Assembly (NCBI RefSeq): GCF_050948215.1 | Contig: NW_027488580.1 | Span: 248,001 to 312,000, forward strand | Source: Halictus rubicundus | Lineage: Eukaryota; Arthropoda; Insecta; Hymenoptera; Halictidae | Reading direction: 5' to 3' | Length of the DNA: 64,000 nt | Shown here: positions 51,511 through 63,775 of the stretch, one piece after another | How positions within the stretch are numbered: the first letter of the stretch is position 1 | Layout of the letters: each line of letters opens with the position of its first letter | The notes under the pieces: model-generated | Databases searched by the model: none | Seen by the model: the letters and a program-made list of their open reading frames with translations, nothing else | Told to the model about the DNA's origin: nothing | Made by a program: the position numbers and the translations under genes

Positions 51511-54500
51511 CTATGCTATCCTATCCTCTATCCTATCCTATCCTCTATCCTATCCTATCCTCTATCCTATCCTATCCTCTACCCTATCCTATTCTCTATC
51601 CTATCCTATCCTCTAGCCTATCCTATCCTCTATCCTATCCTATCCTCTATCGTATCCTATCCTCTATCCTATCCAATCCTACATCCTATCCTATCTTCCA
51701 TCGTCTCCTATCCTCTATCCTATCCAATCCCCTATCCTATTCTCTATCCTATCCTATCCTGTATCCTATAATATCATCTATCCTATCCAATCTCTATCGT
51801 CCCCGGTCCTCTATCCTAGCAAATCCCCTATCTTATCCTCTATCGTCACCTGCCCTCTATCCTATCCAATCCCCTATCTTATCTTCTATCGTCTCCTGTC
51901 CTCTATCCTATCCAATCCCCAACCTATCCTCTATCCTATCCTATCCTCTATCCTATCCTATCCTCTATCCTATCCTATCCTCTATCCAATCCTATCCTCT
52001 ATCCTATCCTATCCTCTATCCTATCCTATCCTCTATCCTAGCATATCCTCTATCCTATCCTATCCTCTATCCTATCCTATCCTCAATCCTATCCTGTCCT
52101 GTATCCTCTCCTATCGTATATACTAACCAATCCTCTATCCTATCCTCTATCCTATCCTATCGTCCATCGTCTCCTATCCTCTATCCTATCCAATCCCCTA
52201 CCCTATCCTCTATCCTATCCTATCCTCTATCCTATCCAATCCTACATCCTGTCCTATCCTCCATCGTCTCCAATCCTCTATCCTATCCAATCCCCTATCC
52301 TATCCTCTATCATATCCTATCTTCTATCCTATCCTATCCTCAATCCTATCATATCCTCTATCCTCTCCTATCCTTTATACTAACCAATCCTCTATCCTAT
52401 CCTCTATCCTATCCTATCTTCTATCCTATCCTATCCTCTATCCTATCCTATCCTCTATCCTATCCTATCCTCTATCCTATCCTATCCTCCATCGTCTCCT
52501 ATCCTCTATCCTATCCAATCCCCTATCCTATCATCTGTCCTATCCTATCCTATCCTCTATCCTATCCTATCCTCTATCCTATCCTATCCTCTATCCTATC
52601 CCATCCTCTATCCTATCCTATCCTCTTTCCTATCCTATCCTCTATCCTATCCTATCCTCTATCGTCTCCTATCCTCTATCCTATCCAATCCCCTATCCAA
52701 TCCTCTATCCTATCCTATCCTATCCTATCCTCTATCCTATCCTATCCTCTATCCTATCCTATCCTCTATCCTATCCCATCCTCTATCCTATCCTATCCTC
52801 TTTCCTATCCTATCCTCTATCCTATCCTATCCTCTATCGTCTCCTATCCTCTATCCTATCCAATCCCCTATCCAATCCTCTATCCTATCGTATCCTGTAT
52901 AATATCGTATCCTCTATCATATTCTATCCTCTATCCTATAATATCATCTATCCTATCCTATCCTCTATCCTATCCTATCCTCTATCCTATCCAATCCTAC
53001 ATCCTATCCTATCCGCTTTGCTATCCTATCCTCTATCCTATCCTATCCTATCCGCTTTGCTATCCTATCCTCTATCCTATCCTATCCTCTCTCCTATCCT
53101 ATCCTCCATCGTCTCCTATCCTCTATCCTATCCAATCCCCTACCCTATCCTCTATCCTATCATATCCTCTATCCTATCCAATCCTACATCCTATCCTATC
53201 CCCCATCGTCTCCTATCCTTTATCCTATCCAATCCCCTATCCTATCCTCTATCCTATCCTATCCTCTATCCTATCCTATCCTCTATCATATCCTACTCTC
53301 TATCGTCTCCTGTCCTCTATTCTATCAAATCCCCTATCTTATCCTCTATCGTGTCCTGTCCTCTATCCTATCCAATCCCCTATCCTATCCTCTATCCTAT
53401 CGTATCCTCTATAATATCGTAACCTCTATCATATTCTATCCTCTATCCTATAATATCATCTATCCTATCCTATACTCTATCCTATCCTATCCTCTATCCT
53501 ATCCAATCTCTATCGTCCCCTGACCTCTATCCTAGCAAATCCCCTATCTTATCCTCTATCGTCACCTGCCCTCTATCCTATCCAATCCCCTATCTTATCT
53601 TCTATCGTCTCCTGTCCTCTATCCTATCCAATCCCCAACCTATCCTCTATCCTATCATATCCTCAATCCTATCCTATCCTATGCTCTTTCCTATTCTATC
53701 CTCTATCGCATCCTATCCTCTATCCTATCCAATCCTACATCCTATCCTATCCGCTATGCTATCCTATCCTCTATCCTATCCTATCCTCTATCCTATCCTA
53801 TCCTCTACCCTATCCTATCCTCTATCCTATCCTATCCTCTAGCCTATCCTATCCTCTATCCTATCCTATCCTCTATCGTATCCTATCCTCTATCCTAGCC
53901 AATCCTACATCCTATCCTATCTTCCATCGTCTCCTATCCTCTATCCTATCCAATCCCCTATCCTATTCTCTATCCTATCCTATCCTCTATCCTATAATAT
54001 CATCTATCCTATCCAATCTCTATCGTCCCCTGTCCTCTATCCTAGCAAATCCCCTATCTTATCCTCTATCGTCACCTGCCCTCTATCCTATCCAATCCCC
54101 TATCTTATCTTCTATCGTCTCCTGTCCTCTATCCTATCCAATCCCCAACCTATCCTCTATCCTATCCAATCCTACATCCTATCCTATCCGCTATGCTATC
54201 CTATCCTCTATCCTATCCTATCCTCTATCCTATCCTATCCTCTACCCTATCCTATCCTCTATCCTATCCTATCCTCTAGCCTATCCTATCCTCTATCCTA
54301 TTCTATCCTCTATCCTATCCTATCCTCTATCCTACCCTATCTTCTATCCTATCCTATCCTCTATCCTATCCTATCCTCTATCCTATCCTATCCTCCACCC
54401 TATCCAATCTTCTATCCTATCCTATCCTCTATCCTATCCTATCCTCTATCCTATCCTATCCTCTATGCTATCCTATCCTCTATCCTATCCTATCCTCTAT

Positions 54501-54629
54501 CCTATCCTATCTTCTATCCTATCATATCCTCTATCCTATCCTATCCTCTATCCTATCCTATCCTCTATCCTATCCTATCCTCTCCTCTATCCTATCCTAT
54601 CCTCTATTGTCTGCTGTATCCTATCCTAT

Positions 54630-55480
54630 CCACTATCCTATTCTATCCTCAATGCTATCCTATTCTCTATCCTCACCTATCCTTTATACTATCCAATCCT
54701 CTATCCTATCCTATCCTCTATCCTATCCTATCCTCCATCGTCTCCTATCCTCTATCCTATCCAATCCCCTATCCTATCCTCGATCCTATCCTATCCTCTA
54801 TCGTCTGCTCTATCCTATCCTATCCACTATCCTATCCTCTCCTCAATGCTATCCTATTCTCTATCCTCACCTATCCTTTATACTATCCAATCCTCTATCC
54901 TATCCTATCCTCTATCCTATCCTATCCTCCATCGTCTCCTATCCTCTATCCTATCCAATCCCCTATCCTATCCTCTATCCTATCCTATCCTCAATCCTAT
55001 CCTATCCTCTATCCTCTCCTATCCTTTATACTAACCAATCCTCTATCCTATCCTCTATCCTATCCTATCCTCTATCCTATCCTATCCTCTATCCTATCCT
55101 ATCCTCTATCCTATCCTATCCTCTATCCTATACTATCCTCTATCCTATCCTATCCTCTATCCTATCCTATCCTCTATCCTATCCTATCCTCCATCCTATC
55201 CTATCCTCTATCCTATCCTATCCTCTATCCTATCCTATCCTATCCTCTATCCTATCCTATCCTCTATCCTATCCTATCCACTATCCTATCCTATCCTCTA
55301 TCCTATCCTATCCTCTATCCTATCCTATCCTCTATCCTATACTATCCTCTATCCTATCCTATCCTCTATCCTATCCTATCCTCTATCCTATCCTATCCTC
55401 CATCCTATCCAATCTTCTATCCTATCCATTCCTCTATCCTATCCTATCCTCTATCATATCCTATCCTCTATGCTATCCTA
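54630..55480 (+). repeat. Block repeated at 60,034-60,884
   Basis: The offset is 5,404 bp. Matching landmarks include CTCAATGC, CTCGATCC, TCGTCTGC, CTTTATACTAACC, CTATACTATCC and CCATTCC (55,426 and 60,830). The order and number of uniform 17-mers between them also agree. Confidence 0.87.
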
Positions 55481-56099
55481 TCCTCTATCCTATCCTATAC
55501 TCTATCCTAACCTATCCTCTATCCTATCCTATTCTCTATCCTATCCTATCCTCTATAATATCGTATCCTCTATCATATCCTATCCTCTTGCTTATGATAT
55601 CATCTACCCTATCGTATCCTCTATCCTATCCAATCTCCTACCCTATCCTCTATCCTATCCTATCCTCTATCGTCTGCTCTATCCTATCCTATCCACTATC
55701 CTATCCTATCCTCAATGCTATCCTATTCTCTATCCTCACCTATCCTTTATACTATCCAATCCTCTATCCTAACCTATCCTCTATCCTATCCTATCCTCTT
55801 TCCTATCCTATCCTCTATCCTATCCTATCCTCTATCCTAACCTACCCTCTATCCTATCCTATCCTCTATCCTATCCTATCCTCAACGCTATCCTATCCTC
55901 ATTCCTATCCTATACTCCATTATATCCTATCCGCTATCCTATCATATCCTCTATCCTATAATATCCTCTATCCTATCCAATCCTCTATCCTATCCTCTAT
56001 CCTCTATCCTATCCTCTATCCTATCCTCTATCCTATCCTATCCTCTATCCTATCCTCTATCCTATCCTATCCTCTATCCTATCCTATCCTCTATCCTAT

Positions 56100-57020
56100 C
56101 CTATCCTCTATCCTATTCTATCCTCTATCCTATCCTATCCTCTATCCTAACCTATCCTCTATCCTATCCTATCCTCTATCCTATCCTATCCTCAACGCTA
56201 TCCTATCCTCATTACTATCCTATACTCCATTATATCCTATCCGCTATCGTATCATATCCTCTATCCTATAATATCCTCTATCCTATCCAATCCGCTATCC
56301 TATCCTCTATCCTATCCTCTATCCTATCCTATCCTCTATCCTATCCTATCCTCTATGCTATCCTATCCTCTATCCTATCCTATCCTCTATCCTATCCTAT
56401 CCTCTATCCTATCCTATCCTCTATCCTATCCTATCCTCTATCCTATCCTATCCTCTATCCTATCCTATCCTCCATCCTATCCAATCTTCTATCCTATCCT
56501 ATCCTCTATCCAATCCTATCCTCTATCCTATCCTATCCTCTATCCTATCCTATCCTCTATGCTATCCTATCCTCTATCCTATCCTATCCTCTATCCTATC
56601 CTATCCTCTATCCTATCCTATCCTCTATCCTATCCTATCCTCTATCCTATCCTATCCTCTATCCTATCCTATCCTCTATCCTATCCTATCCTCTATCCTA
56701 TCCTATCCTCTATCCTATCCTATCCTCTATTGTCTGCTCTATCCTATCCTATCCACTATCCTATTCTATCCTCAATGCTATCCTATTCTCTATCCTCACC
56801 TATCCTTTATACTATCCAATCCTCTATCCTATCCTATCCTCTATCCTATCCTCTCCTCCATCGTCTCCTATCCTCTATCCTATCCAATCCCCTATCCTAT
56901 CCTCGATCCTATCCTATCCTCTATCGTCTGCTCTATCCTATCCTATCCACTATCCTATCCTCTCCTCAATGCTATCCTATTCTCTATCCTCACCTATCCT
57001 TTATACTATCCAATCCTCTA
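56100..57020 (+). repeat. Block partly repeated at 59.6-60.02 and 61.17-61.84 kb
   Basis: AACGCT at 56,194 pairs with 59,691 (offset 3,497) and this holds to about 56,525. From about 56,350, landmarks also pair at offset 4,815: TTGTCTG 56,730 and 61,545; TCGTCTG 56,925 and 61,740. So overlapping parts of one block were copied twice downstream. Confidence 0.85.
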
Positions 57021-57989
57021 TCCTATCCTATCCTCTATCCTATCCTATCCTCCATCGTCTCCTATCCTCTATCCTATCCAATCCCCTATCCTATCCTCTA
57101 TCCTATCCTATCTTCTATCCTATCCAATCCTACATCCTATCCTATCCGCTATGCTATCCTATCCTCTATCCTATCCTATCCTCTATCCTGTCCTATCCTC
57201 TATCCTATCCTATCCTCTACCCTATCCTATTCTCTATCCTATCCTATCCTCTATCCTATCCTATCCTCTATCCTATAATATCATCTATCCTATCCAATCT
57301 CTATCGTCTCCTGCTCTCTATCCTATCCAATCCCCTATCCTATCTTCTATCGTCTCCTGTCCTCTATCCCATCCAATCCCCTATCCTGTCCTATCCTCTA
57401 TCCTATCCTATCCTCAATCCTATCCTATCCTATCCTCTATCCTATCCTATCCTCTATCCTATCCTATCCTCTCTCCTATCCTATCCTCCATCGTCTCCTA
57501 TCCTCTATCCTATCCAATCCCCTACCCTATCCTCTATCCTATCATATCCTCTATCCTATCCAATCCTACATCCTATCCTATCCCCCATCCTATCCAATCC
57601 CCTATCCTATCCTCTATCCTATCCTATCCTCTATCCTATCCTATCCTCTATCCTATCCTATCCTCTATCCTATCCTATCCTCTATCCTATCCTATCCTCT
57701 ATCCTATCCTATCCTCAATCCTATCCTATCCTCTATCCTATCCTATTCTCTATCCTATCCTATCCTCTATCCAATCCTATCCTCTATCCTATCCTATCCT
57801 CTATCCTATCCTATCCTCTATCCTATCCTATCCTCTATCCTATCCTATATCCTATCCTATCCTCTATCCCATCCTATCCTCTATCCTATCATATCCTCTA
57901 TCCTATCCTATCCTCTATCCTATCCTATCCTATCCTCTATCCTATCCTATCCTCTATCCTATCCTATCCTCTATCCTATCCTATCCTCT

Positions 57990-59785
57990 ATCCTATCCTA
58001 TCCTCAATCCTATCCTATCCTCTATCCTATCCTATCCTCTATCCTAACATATCCTCTATCCTATCCTATCCTCTATCCTATCCTATCCTGAACCCTATCC
58101 TATCCGCTATCCTATCATATCCTCTATCCTATCCAATCCTCTATTCTATCCTCTATCCTATCCTCTATCCTATCCTCTCCTCTATCCTATCGTATCCTCT
58201 ATCCTATCCTATCGTATCCTCTATCCTATCCTATCGTATCCTCTATCCTATCGTATCCTCTATCCTATCCTATCCTCTACCCTATCCTATCCTCTATCCT
58301 ATCCTATCCTCCATCGTCTCCTATCCTCTATCCTATAGAATCCCCTATCCTATCCTCTATCCTATCCTATCCTCTATCCTATCCTATCCTCTATCCTGTC
58401 CTATCCTCTATCGTATCCTATCCTCTATCCTAACCTATCCTCTATCCTATCCTATCCTCTATCCTATCCTATCCTCTATCCTATCCTATCCTCTATCCTA
58501 TCCTATCCTCTATCCTATCCTATCCTCTATCCTATCCTATCCTCTATCCTATCCTATCCTCTATCCTATCCTATCCTCTATCCTATCCTATCCTCTATCC
58601 TATCCTATCCTCTATCCTATCCTATCCTCTATCCTATCCTCTATCCTATCCTATCCTCTATCCTATCCTATCCTCTCTCCTATCCTATTCTCTATAATAT
58701 CGTTTCCTCTATCATATCCTATCCTCTATCCTATCCTATCCTCTATCCTATCCTATCCTCTATCCTATCCTATCCTCTATCCTATCCTATCCTCAATCCT
58801 ATCCTATCCTCTATCCTATCCTATTCTCTATCCTATCCTATCCTCTATCCAATCCTATCCTCTATCCTATCCTATCCTCTATCCTATCCTATCCTCTATC
58901 CTATCCTATCCTCTATCCTATCCTATATCCTATCCTATCTTCTATCCCATCCTATCCTCTATCCTATCATATCCTCTATCCTATCCTATCCTCTATCCTA
59001 TCCTATCCTATCCTCTATCCTATCCTATCCACTATCCTATCCTATCCTCTATCCTATCCTATCCTCTATCCTATCCTATCCTCAATCCTATCCTATCCTC
59101 TATCCTATCCTATTCTCTATCCTATCCTATCCTCTATCCAATCCTATCCTCTATCCTATCCTATCCTCTATCCTATCCTATCCTCTATCCTATCCTATCC
59201 TCTATCCTAACATATCCTCTATCCTATCCTATCCTCTATCCTATCCTATCCTGAACCCTATCCTATCCGCTATCCTATCATATCCTCTATCCTATCCAAT
59301 CCTCTATCCTATCCTCTATCCTATCCTCTATCCTATCCTCTCCTCTATCCTATCGTATCCTCTATCCTATCCTATCGTATACTCTATCCTATCCTATCGT
59401 ATCCTCTATCCTATCCTATCCTCTATCCTATCCTATCCTCTACCCTATCCTATCCTCTATCCTATCCTATCCTCCATCGTCTCCTATCCTCTATCCTATA
59501 GAATCCCCTATCCTATCCTCTATCCTATCCTATCCTCTATCCTATCCTATCCTCTATCCTGTCCTATCCTCTATCGTATCCTATCCTCTATCCTAACCTA
59601 TCCTCTATCCTATCCTATCCTCTATCCTATCCTATCCTCTATCCTATCCTATCCTCTATCCTAACCTATCCTCTATCCTATCCTATCCTCAACGCTATCC
59701 TATCCTCATTACTATCCTATACTCCATTATATCCTATCCGCTATCGTATCATATCCTCTATCCTATAATATCCTCTATCCTATCC
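57990..59785 (+). repeat. Block repeated at 61,910-63,665
   Basis: CTAACATATCC at 58,044 and 59,207 pairs with 61,957 and 63,086; CGTTTCC at 58,701 pairs with 62,597. The offset falls from 3,913 to 3,896 to 3,879, i.e. two losses of exactly one 17-bp unit. Within each block an about 1.15-kb segment with CTGAACCC, CCTATAGAATCC and repeated CGTATCC units is itself doubled (1,163 bp in the first block, 1,129 bp in the second). Confidence 0.87.
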
Positions 59786-62700
59786 AATCCGCTATCCTAT
59801 CCTCTATCCTATCCTCTATCCTATCCTATCCTCTATCCTATCCTATCCTCTATGCTATCCTATCCTCTATCCTATCCTATCCTCTATCCTATCCTATCCT
59901 CTATCCTATCCTATCCTCTATCCTATCCTATCCTCTATCCTATCCTATCCTCTATCCTATCCTATCCTCCATCCTATCCAATCTTCTATCCTATCCTATC
60001 CTCTATCCAATCCTATCCTCTATCCTATCCTATCCACTATCCTATTCTATCCTCAATGCTATCCTATTCTCTATCCTCACCTATCCTTTATACTATCCAA
60101 TCCTCTATCCTATCCTATCCTCTATCCTATCCTATCCTCCATCGTCTCCTATCCTCTATCCTATCCAATCCCCTATCCTATCCTCGATCCTATCCTATCC
60201 TCTATCGTCTGCTCTATCCTATCCTATCCACTATCCTATCCTCTCCTCAATGCTATCCTATTCTCTATCCTCACCTATCCTTTATACTATCCAATCCTCT
60301 ATCCTATCCTATCCTCTATCCTATCCTATCCTCCATCGTCTCCTATCCTCTATCCTATCCAATCCCCTATCCTATCCTCTATCCTATCCTATCCTCAATC
60401 CTATCCTATCCTCTATCCTCTCCTATCCTTTATACTAACCAATCCTCTATCCTATCCTCTATCCTATCCTATCCTCTATCCTATCCTATCCTCTATCCTA
60501 TCCTATCCTCTATCCTATCCTATCCTCTATCCTATACTATCCTCTATCCTATCCTATCCTCTATCCTATCCTATCCTCTATCCTATCCTATCCTCCATCC
60601 TATCCTATCCTCTATCCTATCCTATCCTCTATCCTATCCTATCCTATCCTCTATCCTATCCTATCCTCTATCCTATCCTATCCACTATCCTATCCTATCC
60701 TCTATCCTATCCTATCCTCTATCCTATCCTATCCTCTATCCTATACTATCCTCTATCCTATCCTATCCTCTATCCTATCCTATCCTCTATCCTATCCTAT
60801 CCTCCATCCTATCCAATCTTCTATCCTATCCATTCCTCTATCCTATCCTATCCTCTATCATATCCTATCCTCTATGCTATCCTATCCTCTATCCTATCCT
60901 ATCCTCTATGCTATCCTATCCTCTATCCTATCCTATCCTCTATCCTATCCTATCCTCTATCCTATCCTATCCTCTATCCTATCCTATCCTCTATCCTATC
61001 CTATCCTCTATCCTATCCTATCCTCTATCCTATCCTATCCTCTATCCTATCCTATCCTCTATCCTATCCTATCCTCTATCCTATCCTATCCTCTATCCTA
61101 TCCTATCCGCTATCCTATCCTCTATCCTATCCTCTATCCTATCCTATCCTCTATCCTATCCTATCCTCTATGCTATCCTATCCTCTATCCTATCCTATCC
61201 TCTATCCTATCCTATCCTCTATCCTATCCTATCCTCTATCCTATCCTATCCTCTATCCTATCCTATCCTCTATCCTATCCTATCCTCCATCCTATCCAAT
61301 CTTCTATCCTATCCTATCCTCTATCCAATCCTATCCTCTATCCTATCCTATCCTCTATCCTATCCTATCCTCTATGCTATCCTATCCTCTATCCTATCCT
61401 ATCCTCTATCCTATCCTACCCTCTATCCTATCCTATCCTCTATCCTATCCTATCCTCTATCCTATCCTATCCTCTATCCTATCCTATCCTCTATCCTATC
61501 CTATCCTCTATCCTATCCTATCCTCTATCCTATCCTATCCTCTATTGTCTGCTCTATCCTATCCTATCCACTATCCTATTCTATCCTCAATGCTATCCTA
61601 TTCTCTATCCTCACCTATCCTTTATACTATCCAATCCTCTATCCTATCCTATCCTCTATCCTATCCTCTCCTCCATCGTCTCCTATCCTCTATCCTATCC
61701 AATCCCCTATCCTATCCTCGATCCTATCCTATCCTCTATCGTCTGCTCTATCCTATCCTATCCACTATCCTATCCTCTCCTCAATGCTATCCTATTCTCT
61801 ATCCTCACCTATCCTTTATACTATCCAATCCTCTATCCTATCCTATCCTCTATCCTATCCTATCCTCTATCCTATCCTATCCTCTATCCTATCCTATCCT
61901 CTATCCTATCCTATCCTCAATCCTATCCTATCCTCTATCCTATCCTATCCTCTATCCTAACATATCCTCTATCCTATCCTATCCTCTATCCTATCCTATC
62001 CTGAACCCTATCCTATCCGCTATCCTATCATATCCTCTATCCTATCCAATCCTCTATCCTATCCTCTATCCTATCCTCTATCCTATCCTCTCCTCTATCC
62101 TATCGTATCCTCTATCCTATCCTATCGTATCCTCTATCCTATCCTATCGTATCCTCTATCCTATCGTATCCTCTATCCTATCCTATCCTCTACCCTATCC
62201 TATCCTCTATCCTATCCTATCCTCCATCGTCTCCTATCCTCTATCCTATAGAATCCCCTATCCTATCCTCTATCCTATCCTATCCTCTATCCTATCCTAT
62301 CCTCTATCCTGTCCTATCCTCTATCGTATCCTATCCTCTATCCTAACCTATCCTCTATCCTATCCTATCCTCTATCCTATCCTATCCTCTATCCTATCCT
62401 ATCCTCTATCCTATCCTATCCTCTATCCTATCCTATCCTCTATCCTATCCTATCCTCTATCCTATCCTATCCTCTATCCTATCCTATCCTCTATCCTATC
62501 CTATCCTCTATCCTATCCTATCCTCTATCCTATCCTCTATCCTATCCTATCCTCTATCCTATCCTATCCTCTCTCCTATCCTATTCTCTATAATATCGTT
62601 TCCTCTATCATATCCTATCCTCTATCCTATCCTATCCTCTATCCTATCCTATCCTCTATCCTATCCTATCCTCAATCCTATCCTATCCTCTATCCTATCC

Positions 62701-63564
62701 TATTCTCTATCCTATCCTATCCTCTATCCAATCCTATCCTCTATCCTATCCTATCCTCTATCCTATCCTATCCTCTATCCTATCCTATCCTCTATCCTAT
62801 CCTATATCCTATCCTATCTTCTATCCCATCCTATCCTCTATCCTATCATATCCTCTATCCTATCCTATCCTCTATCCTATCCTATCCTATCCTCTATCCT
62901 ATCCTATCCACTATCCTATCCTATCCTCTATCCTATCCTATCCTCTATCCTATCCTATCCTCAATCCTATCCTATCCTCTATCCTATCCTATTCTCTATC
63001 CTATCCTATCCTCTATCCAATCCTATCCTCTATCCTATCCTATCCTCTATCCTATCCTATCCTCTATCCTATCCTATCCTCTATCCTAACATATCCTCTA
63101 TCCTATCCTATCCTCTATCCTATCCTATCCTGAACCCTATCCTATCCGCTATCCTATCATATCCTCTATCCTATCCAATCCTCTATCCTATCCTCTATCC
63201 TATCCTCTATCCTATCCTCTCCTCTATCCTATCGTATCCTCTATCCTATCCTATCGTATACTCTATCCTATCCTATCGTATCCTCTATCCTATCCTATCC
63301 TCTATCCTATCCTATCCTCTACCCTATCCTATCCTCTATCCTATCCTATCCTCCATCGTCTCCTATCCTCTATCCTATAGAATCCCCTATCCTATCCTCT
63401 ATCCTATCCTATCCTCTATCCTATCCTATCCTCTATCCTGTCCTATCCTCTATCGTATCCTATCCTCTATCCTAACCTATCCTCTATCCTATCCTATCCT
63501 CTATCCTATCCTATCCTCTATCCTATCCTATCCTCTATCCTAACCTATCCTCTATCCTATCCTA

Positions 63565-63775
63565 TCCTCAACGCTATCCTATCCTCATTACTATCCTATA
63601 CTCCATTATATCCTATCCGCTATCGTATCATATCCTCTATCCTATAATATCCTCTATCCTATCCAATCCTCAACGCTATCCTATCCTCATTACTATCCTA
63701 TACTCCATTATATCCTATCCGCTATCCTCTCATATCCTCTATCCTATAATATCCTCTATCCTATCCAATCCTCTA
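63565..63775 (+). repeat. 101-bp tandem duplication of the ATTATATCC module
   Basis: AACGCT at 63,570 recurs at 63,671, each followed by CATTACTATCC, ATTATATCC and CCGCTATC. The homologous place at 59,691 has a single module, so this is one of the youngest changes in the window. Confidence 0.88.

Noticed and set aside
50751..53414. Longest open frame, 887 codons
   Set aside because: Same cause: no stop-forming sequence in the repeat. It overlaps other long frames in different phases, and none is conserved as a frame between block copies because 17-bp gains and losses shift it.
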